This document shows, piece after piece, positions 59,199-64,000 of a stretch of 64,000 nucleotides of DNA. A model generated the notes under the pieces. It saw only the letters and a list, made by a program, of their open reading frames with translations, did not search any database and had not been told where the DNA came from. The stretch's first letter is position 1, and each line of letters opens with the position of its first letter. Origin of the DNA: Polaromonas sp. (GTDB taxonomy: Bacteria > Pseudomonadota > Gammaproteobacteria > Burkholderiales > Burkholderiaceae_C); assembly GCA_028292745.1 (NCBI GenBank), contig JAQGLT010000002.1, positions 62,001 through 126,000 of the forward strand. The letters run 5' to 3'. A program made the translations under genes and the position numbers.

Positions 59199-59579
59199 AT
59201 GAGCACAAAACCTGTTACCAGTTCCCCAACCGTGGCAGCGCCGCGCCCCAGCATTATCCAGTTGGCGATCAAAGAGAAAAGCGAACTCTATGCTGCCTAT
59301 ATTCCACTTTTCAAGGAAGGCGGAATATTCATTGCGGCTACCCGCGCCTACAAACTCGGCGATGATGTGTATGTGTTGCTGACGCTTCCGGACGATATTC
59401 AGCGCTATGCAGTGACTGGAAAAGTAGCATGGATCACACCCGCCCAATCATCCGGAAACCGGGCGCAGGGAATAGGCGTCCGATTCCCTCCCGACGAAAA
59501 ATCCCGCGTGCTCAAAGCACGGATTGAAGAAATTCTTGGCGCACATCTGGCGTCAGATCGTCCAACACAGACTATTTGA
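59199..59579 (+). CDS. pilZ: PilZ domain protein (type IV pilus type)
   Basis: 126 residues. A PilZ fold, with VLLTLPDDIQRYAVTGKVAWITP and GIGVRFPPDE near the C-terminus. The c-di-GMP-binding RxxxR motif is absent from the N-terminal part, as in the Pseudomonas and Xanthomonas PilZ needed for pilus biogenesis. It sits after holB, as in Pseudomonas. No other pilus gene is in the window. Confidence 0.9.
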   Translation: MSTKPVTSSPTVAAPRPSIIQLAIKEKSELYAAYIPLFKEGGIFIAATRAYKLGDDVYVLLTLPDDIQRYAVTGKVAWITPAQSSGNRAQGIGVRFPPDEKSRVLKARIEEILGAHLASDRPTQTI

Positions 59580-59618
59580 ATGTCATCTACATATTAAATA
59601 ATCTCAAAATAAAATTCA

Positions 59619-60419
59619 ATGTTTACCGATTCTCACTGCCACCTAAGTTTCCCCGATTTGAAAAGCGATTTGACCCAAATTCGCAAGGAAATGGAACAAG
59701 CAAAGGTAGACAGGGCGTTGTGCATTTGCACAACACTGGAGGAATTTGAGACAGTGCATGAACTTGCGACAAGCTATGACAACTTTTGGTGCACAGTCGG
59801 CGTTCATCCTGACAACGAAGATGTGCAAGAGCCGAGCCTTGATGATCTGGTAAGTCGCGCAAGCTTGTCAAAAGTAGTCGGTATTGGCGAAACTGGGCTG
59901 GACTATTACAGGCTTGGACAGCGCAGTATCGGTGACATGGAATGGCAGCGTGAACGCTTCAGAGTGCATATCAGAGCGGCTCGAAAAACCGGCAAGCCTT
60001 TGGTCATCCATACGCGCAATGCGTCTGGCGACACTTTGGGCATTTTAAAAGAAGAGGGTGACAGTGGCGCGGAAGGAAGCAGCAGCCTCAAGGGCGTTTT
60101 CCACTGTTTTACGGAAAGCGAAGCAGTAGCGCGCGCTGCATTGGATCTTGGTTTTTATATTTCCTTTTCAGGCATCATCACCTTCAAAAGTGCGGCCGAT
60201 ATTCAGGCAATAGCCCGCTTCATACCGCTGGACAGACTGTTAATTGAAACAGACAGCCCTTATCTGGCCCCTATGCCTTACCGGGGTAAAACGAACAATC
60301 CATCTTATGTACCTTGGGTGGCCAAAAAAATCAGCGAAATCAGGCAACAACCGCTTGAGGTCATCGCTCAAGCAACCAGTCGAAATTTCGAGCAGCTGTT
60401 CACTGGCGTCAACGTCTAA
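59619..60419 (+). CDS. TatD family metal-dependent hydrolase
   Basis: 266 residues of the amidohydrolase fold. Metal ligands: DSHCHLSFPDL (HxH), GETGLDYYR (Glu), VIHTRNASGD (His), HCFTES (His) and ETDSPYLAP (Asp). It is likely a 3'-5' DNase of the TatD/YcfH type, with repair or RNA roles. It is 39 bp after pilZ on the same strand. Confidence 0.93.
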   Translation: MFTDSHCHLSFPDLKSDLTQIRKEMEQAKVDRALCICTTLEEFETVHELATSYDNFWCTVGVHPDNEDVQEPSLDDLVSRASLSKVVGIGETGLDYYRLGQRSIGDMEWQRERFRVHIRAARKTGKPLVIHTRNASGDTLGILKEEGDSGAEGSSSLKGVFHCFTESEAVARAALDLGFYISFSGIITFKSAADIQAIARFIPLDRLLIETDSPYLAPMPYRGKTNNPSYVPWVAKKISEIRQQPLEVIAQATSRNFEQLFTGVNV

Positions 60420-60431
60420 CGGATAAAAATT

Positions 60432-61094
60432 GTGCCTAACGCTGGAAAATTGCTATGTCTGCTTGCCCTGACTTTTACCAGCCTTGGAGTAGTCCATGGA
60501 GGTTCCTATGAGGATTTTTTCAGAGCTATTGCACAAGACAATGCAGTCAAAGTAAAAGAACTGCTGGTACGTGGTTTTGACCCCAACACGACAGATCCCA
60601 AAAGCCAAACGGGCTTATACCTTGCATTGAAAGAACCGTCACCTAAAGCGTCGCAGATTTTGATTGAGTGGCCCAAAACGGATGTCAACAAGCTCAATCC
60701 ACAGGGCGAAAGCGCGCTCATGCTGGTTGCATTGAAAGGACAGCTGGACCTGGCTGAAAAGCTGATCAAGAAAGGAGCGGACGTCAACAAGTTCGGCTGG
60801 ACACCATTGCATTACGCTGCAAGCGGTGGACACACGCAAATTATCAATATGCTGCTTGAGAACCATGCCTATATCGACGCCGAATCACCCAACGGCACGA
60901 CGCCCCTGATGATGGCGGCCATGTATGGAAGCTCAGCAGCGGTTAAATTGCTTTTAGAAGAAGGCGCTGATCCACAACTCAAAAATCAACAGGGATTGAC
61001 CGCCCTAGAATTTGCCCAGCGGGGCAATCGTCCCGATACAGTTGAAGTCATTGCAGCTGCACTAAGAAAAAAACAGCTGACTGGGCGCTGGTGA
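60432..61094 (+). CDS. exported ankyrin-repeat protein
   Basis: 220 residues starting at GTG, 12 bp after tatD. A signal peptide (about 1-23, LGVVHGG) suggests the periplasm. Ankyrin repeats then fill 25-215, for example ESALMLVALKGQLDLAEKLIKKGADVN, WTPLHYAASGGHTQIINMLL and TTPLMMAAMYGSSAAVKLLLEEGAD. Periplasmic ankyrin proteins near catalases are known from Pseudomonas (AnkB next to katB), and a catalase lies 1.6 kb downstream. The partner is not shown. Confidence 0.9.
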   Translation: MPNAGKLLCLLALTFTSLGVVHGGSYEDFFRAIAQDNAVKVKELLVRGFDPNTTDPKSQTGLYLALKEPSPKASQILIEWPKTDVNKLNPQGESALMLVALKGQLDLAEKLIKKGADVNKFGWTPLHYAASGGHTQIINMLLENHAYIDAESPNGTTPLMMAAMYGSSAAVKLLLEEGADPQLKNQQGLTALEFAQRGNRPDTVEVIAAALRKKQLTGRW

Positions 61095-61133
61095 AACTTA
61101 TCTTCCACGATGTATATTATGTTAAGTTAGATT

Positions 61134-61154
61134 GGCACAAAATTACTTTGTGCC
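61134..61154. terminator. weak hairpin downstream of the ankyrin gene
   Basis: GGCACAAA and TTTGTGCC form a perfect 8-bp stem with a 5-nt loop, followed by TGTTTCCTT. It is a candidate terminator with a poor T tract. Confidence 0.45.
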
Positions 61155-61219
61155 TGTTTCCTTATAGGAACCAATTAGCGTAAGACGAAACATATTCTTG
61201 CTGTGGTGATCGCAGTGCG

Positions 61220-62173
61220 ATGGCAAACTGTATTATGCAAATCATTTCTCAGATGGCTTTAAAAAGGCATGCCTTATATATCATTAAGAGTACAGCCGCT
61301 CTCCTCGTTGTGTTCGGTACCGCCAATGCTACGGCACAGGGAAGCGAATCAGAGGTTGCTAAGTTGCTTCAAAAGCATGAAGCTCTCAAGCCTCAACTTG
61401 TACATAATCCCTTCCGCAGGCCTTTGTTTCTTGAATCTGTTGAAAAAACAAATACCGTCAGCAGCTCAGTTTACGCCGTGCTTAATTCCCCCTTCTCCAG
61501 GGTAAGCTCAACTTTGAAAAAGCCGGATGGCTGGTGTGAGGTGCTGATTCTCCATCTCAATACCAAGTACTGCCGGGCAAATACAGACACAGCCAAGTCA
61601 ACCCTAGCAGTTAATATCGGAAAAAAAACTCCTCAACCTTTATCCGACGCTTTTTCATTGGAGTTTTCGTATAGTTTGGTTACTGCTTCTGAAAACTACC
61701 TTTCTATAGAGCTCCATGCAGATGAGGGACCACTCAAAACAACTGACTATGCAATAGTGCTTCATGCTGCCCCCCTGCCTGAAGGCAAAACTTTTATTAA
61801 CTTACGCTATTCCTATGGTTATGGGCTGGCTGGACGTCTTGCAATGCAAGGGTATCTTTCTACACTAGGCCGTGGAAAAGTAGGATTTACAAGAATAGGA
61901 ACTGATGCGCAAAGTGGCTTTGTAGAAGGCATGCGGGGAGCAGTTGAACGTAATACCATGCGTTATTACCTCGCAATCGAGGCCTATTTAATGTCATTGA
62001 CGCAACCACCAGCTCAGCAGCTAGATACCCGGCTGAAATATTGGTTTGATGCTACAGAAGAGTACTCGCAGCAACTTCATGAAGTAGATCGGCAGAGCTA
62101 TTTAACTATGAAAAAAGAAGAGTATCAGCGGCAACAAAGCGTTTCCACGTCCACTTCTGTTAACACTCAGTAA
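61220..62173 (+). CDS. exported protein, unknown function
   Basis: 317 residues with a signal peptide (hydrophobic about 21-36, ending TATAQ). The mature part has a middle beta-rich domain (LILHLNTKYCRANTD, FSLEFSYSLVTASENYLSIEL) and a glycine-aromatic stretch RYSYGYGLAGRLAMQGYLSTLG, then a C-terminal helical, charged region with many Tyr and Gln. It resembles conserved exported proteins of beta- and gammaproteobacteria seen near outer-membrane or polyester genes; I do not know a function. GC content is lower than in earlier genes. Start codons at 61235 and 61256 are possible. It is probably transcribed separately. Confidence 0.72.
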   Translation: MANCIMQIISQMALKRHALYIIKSTAALLVVFGTANATAQGSESEVAKLLQKHEALKPQLVHNPFRRPLFLESVEKTNTVSSSVYAVLNSPFSRVSSTLKKPDGWCEVLILHLNTKYCRANTDTAKSTLAVNIGKKTPQPLSDAFSLEFSYSLVTASENYLSIELHADEGPLKTTDYAIVLHAAPLPEGKTFINLRYSYGYGLAGRLAMQGYLSTLGRGKVGFTRIGTDAQSGFVEGMRGAVERNTMRYYLAIEAYLMSLTQPPAQQLDTRLKYWFDATEEYSQQLHEVDRQSYLTMKKEEYQRQQSVSTSTSVNTQ

Positions 62174-62202
62174 ATAGCTAATAGTGCTTTTATTTTTGAG
62201 AT

Positions 62203-62382
62203 TTACACGAATCGTGCTGGAAGTGGGCTTCCAGGCTCGCGTACAGGAATTACTGGTGGTGCGTTAGACGGTTCGTCAATGTCTGGAAACGGTGTTGAAT
62301 CTGGAGGAACAATAATCTGTTCCTTTTCCTCAGGAATCGGTATGGCTGGATTAGGCTTGGGGGTAGGAATCGTATCGGGCAT
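62203..62382 (-). CDS. 59-residue proline-rich protein
   Basis: Short gene on the minus strand with an excellent ribosome site (GGAGAATTG just before the ATG at 62382). The product has about 30% proline with alternating Pro/Glu/Ile (MPDTIPTPKPNPAIPIPEEK at the start, PARFV at the end). No signal peptide and no Cys. Codon choice is coherent and the opposite frame looks random. Similar small Pro-rich proteins occur in beta- and gammaproteobacteria but their role is unknown to me. It converges with the exported-protein gene and is divergent from katE, so it could share the catalase promoter region. Confidence 0.72.
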   Translation of the reverse strand: MPDTIPTPKPNPAIPIPEEKEQIIVPPDSTPFPDIDEPSNAPPVIPVREPGSPLPARFV

Positions 62383-62667
62383 TCAATTCTCCAAAGATAG
62401 CTTTGATGTTCGTAGCTTTTTCGTCTTGACTATCTATGTTACTTGTTTCTTTGAATTTAATTTCAATTCATCAGATGTGTAGATTACATTAATTTCATGG
62501 GTTAAGCTGATGCTTACTATGGCAAGACAGGTTGCCATATTGCATACCGGCATTGACCTACGTTTCATCTGCTCCAATTCCCGTATGGTTAGCAGAGTGT
62601 ATTTTTATTTAAAAATTGCTCTTCGACTGGTCGTTGTCGCAGGAGTTTGCTGTTAACAAGGAATTTC

Positions 62668-64000
62668 ATGTCATCGCTTTCAAAGCGCAATGGGGCCACC
62701 TCACGTAGTCCTGCTACTCAAACAAAAATCACACCAGATAAGAAAGCACAGCTTGAAAACTTTACGGTTTTAGCTGCCCAGGGACTCAGCAGTAATCAAG
62801 GTGTGCAAATTCCGGACAACCATAATTCACTCAAGGCTGGCGACCGCGGCCCTACCCTTCTAGAAGATTTCATCCTTCGCGAAAAGATTAGCCATTTTGG
62901 ACATGAGCGTATTCCGGAACGAGTCATTAATGCGCGAGGTTGTGGTGCCCATGGCTACTTTAAGACCTATAAGTCCATGGTGCAATTCACAAGCGCTGGA
63001 TTTTTGCAAGATCCGGAACTTGAAACCCCGGTTTTTGCGCGTTTCTCCTCTTCTACCGGTTCTCAGGGTTCAGCCGATACCATGCGGGATGTTCGCGGTT
63101 TTGCCGTAAAGTTTTATACCCAAGAAGGAAACTACGACCTGGTCGGCAACAGCATGCCTGTCTACTACATCCAGGATGCAATTAAATTTCCAGACTTGAT
63201 TCATGCGCTGAAGCCCGAGCCCAACCATGAAATGCCCCAAGCTAGCAGTGCCCACGATACGTTTTGGGATTTTGCTTCGTTGATGCCCGAAGTAACCCAC
63301 ATGTTGATGTGGACCATGTCGGATCGCGGATTGCCTCGCAGTCTGCGGATGATGGAAGGATTTGGTGTTCATACCTTTCGTTTTATCAATGCGCAAGGGG
63401 ACGCATTCTTCGTTAAATTTCACTGGAAGCCCAAACTGGGCGTGCATGGACTTGTATGGGATGAAGCTCAGAAAATTGCGGGAAAAGACCCCGACTTTCA
63501 TCGCCGTGATTTGTGGGAAGCCATCGAGGCAGGCAACTGCCCGGAATGGGAATTGGGCGTGCAAATCGTTGACGCGGGCAGAGAAGATGAGTTGGGTTTT
63601 GACATTCTTGATCCAACCAAACTCATTCCGGAATCGCAGGTGCCGGTACAGCTGATTGGAAAGATGGTTCTGAATCGGAATGTCGAAAACTTTTTTTCCG
63701 AAACCGAACAGATCGCCTTTCATCCCGGGCATCTGGTTCCTGGCATCGATTTTTCAAATGATCCTCTTCTACAAGGACGTTTGTTTTCCTACACTGACGC
63801 TCAACTGACCCGCCTTGGCGGACCCAACTTTCATGAGCTTCCCATCAATCGAAGTGTCTGCCCCATTCATAATTTTCAGCGCGGCGGTTCCCATCGACAG
63901 GCAATCAGCAAAGGGCGAGTTGCTTATGAGCCCAATACGCTTGGAAATGGCCTTGAATTTCGGGTTGATGGAGCAGCCCAGGGCTTCCAGCCTCACTCCG
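62668..64000 (+). CDS. katE: large-subunit (clade II, HPII-type) catalase, C-terminus cut by window edge
   Basis: Decomposes hydrogen peroxide. The visible 444 codons start after ribosome site AAGGAA. An N-terminal extension, then [20 protein letters not shown], the active-site His in [11 protein letters not shown], the Asn in [20 protein letters not shown], and the heme-ligand Tyr region [23 protein letters not shown]. These follow E. coli KatE closely. The N-terminal arm and motif spelling favour the 700-750-residue HPII class, so a C-terminal flavodoxin-like domain is expected beyond the window. In E. coli the class is stationary-phase regulated. Confidence 0.95.
   Translation, partial: MSSLSKRNGATSRSPATQTKITPDKKAQLENFTVLAAQGLSSNQGVQIPDNHNSLKAGDRGPTLLEDFILREKISHFGHERIPERVINARGCGAHGYFKTYKSMVQFTSAGFLQDPELETPVFARFSSSTGSQGSADTMRDVRGFAVKFYTQEGNYDLVGNSMPVYYIQDAIKFPDLIHALKPEPNHEMPQASSAHDTFWDFASLMPEVTHMLMWTMSDRGLPRSLRMMEGFGVHTFRFINAQGDAFFVKFHWKPKLGVHGLVWDEAQKIAGKDPDFHRRDLWEAIEAGNCPEWELGVQIVDAGREDELGFDILDPTKLIPESQVPVQLIGKMVLNRNVENFFSETEQIAFHPGHLVPGIDFSNDPLLQGRLFSYTDAQLTRLGGPNFHELPINRSVCPIHNFQRGGSHRQAISKGRVAYEPNTLGNGLEFRVDGAAQGFQPHS

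Noticed and set aside
62279-62482. 67-codon plus-strand open frame before katE
   Set aside because: No ribosome site; it overlaps the minus-strand proline-rich gene, which has a near-ideal site and coherent composition.

Overview
The window reads as chromosomal DNA of a betaproteobacterium of the family Comamonadaceae, most like Polaromonas. This is inferred from protein similarity recalled from memory, from a conserved betaproteobacterial gene block (exbB-exbD-lpxK-Trm112-kdsB-adk), from the CTGT-N8-ACAG type of LexA box, and from a short dispersed repeat of a kind I associate with this family. Coding density is high and almost all of the window is ordinary chromosome. Both ends cut a gene: pobA on the left, a large-subunit catalase on the right.

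Layout. 1-9.0 kb: partial p-hydroxybenzoate hydroxylase, the DinG helicase, a complete branched-chain amino acid (or aromatic acid) ABC transporter with its binding protein, and a MioC-like flavodoxin. 9.3-10.1 kb: a phytanoyl-CoA dioxygenase family enzyme. 10.2-13.3 kb: a decayed 3 kb integrative element in the 3' end of a tRNA-Arg gene. It carries a frameshifted tyrosine integrase, a frameshifted serine recombinase fragment, and one intact pair, the yefM-yoeB toxin-antitoxin. tRNA-Pro follows. 13.6-17.6 kb: a four-gene minus-strand operon that looks like a divergent curli-type functional amyloid system. It has a repeat protein, a small exported protein, a CsgG-like lipoprotein with extra domains and a Sel1-repeat membrane protein. 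18.5-20.3 kb: an orphan sensor kinase. 20.7-28.6 kb: fatty or aromatic acyl-CoA metabolism (GST, acyl-CoA dehydrogenase, phosphotransferase, Crp/Fnr regulator, enoyl-CoA hydratase, 3-hydroxyacyl-CoA dehydrogenase, 2-hydroxyacid dehydrogenase). 28.8-31.2 kb: an SOS locus (lexA with a small partner gene, divergent from asparaginase). 31.2-35.1 kb: adk, kdsB, Trm112-like, lpxK, exbD, exbB. 35.4-44.5 kb: xseA, sodB, a DUF192 protein, an Ala/Lys-rich exported protein, icd, clpS-clpA and sbcB. 44.6-56.2 kb: GST, trhO, a PHB-depolymerase-like esterase, two membrane proteins, tex, Fe-alcohol dehydrogenase, an HSL-type hydrolase, an NRDE protein and ygfZ. 56.3-61.1 kb: the mltG-tmk-holB-pilZ-tatD-ankyrin run. 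61.2-64 kb: an exported protein, a tiny proline-rich gene and katE.

How it fits together. Transport (liv genes), acyl-CoA degradation and pobA suggest a generalist degrader of organic and aromatic acids. LexA, DinG, XseA and ExoI form a DNA-repair theme, and SodB and catalase an oxidative-stress theme. The most unusual items are the amyloid-like operon, the tRNA-Arg island whose only surviving genes are a toxin-antitoxin pair, and copies of a roughly 50-bp dispersed repeat found in frame inside asparaginase and Tex, where they encode nearly the same peptide. All functions are assigned from sequence reading without database searches.
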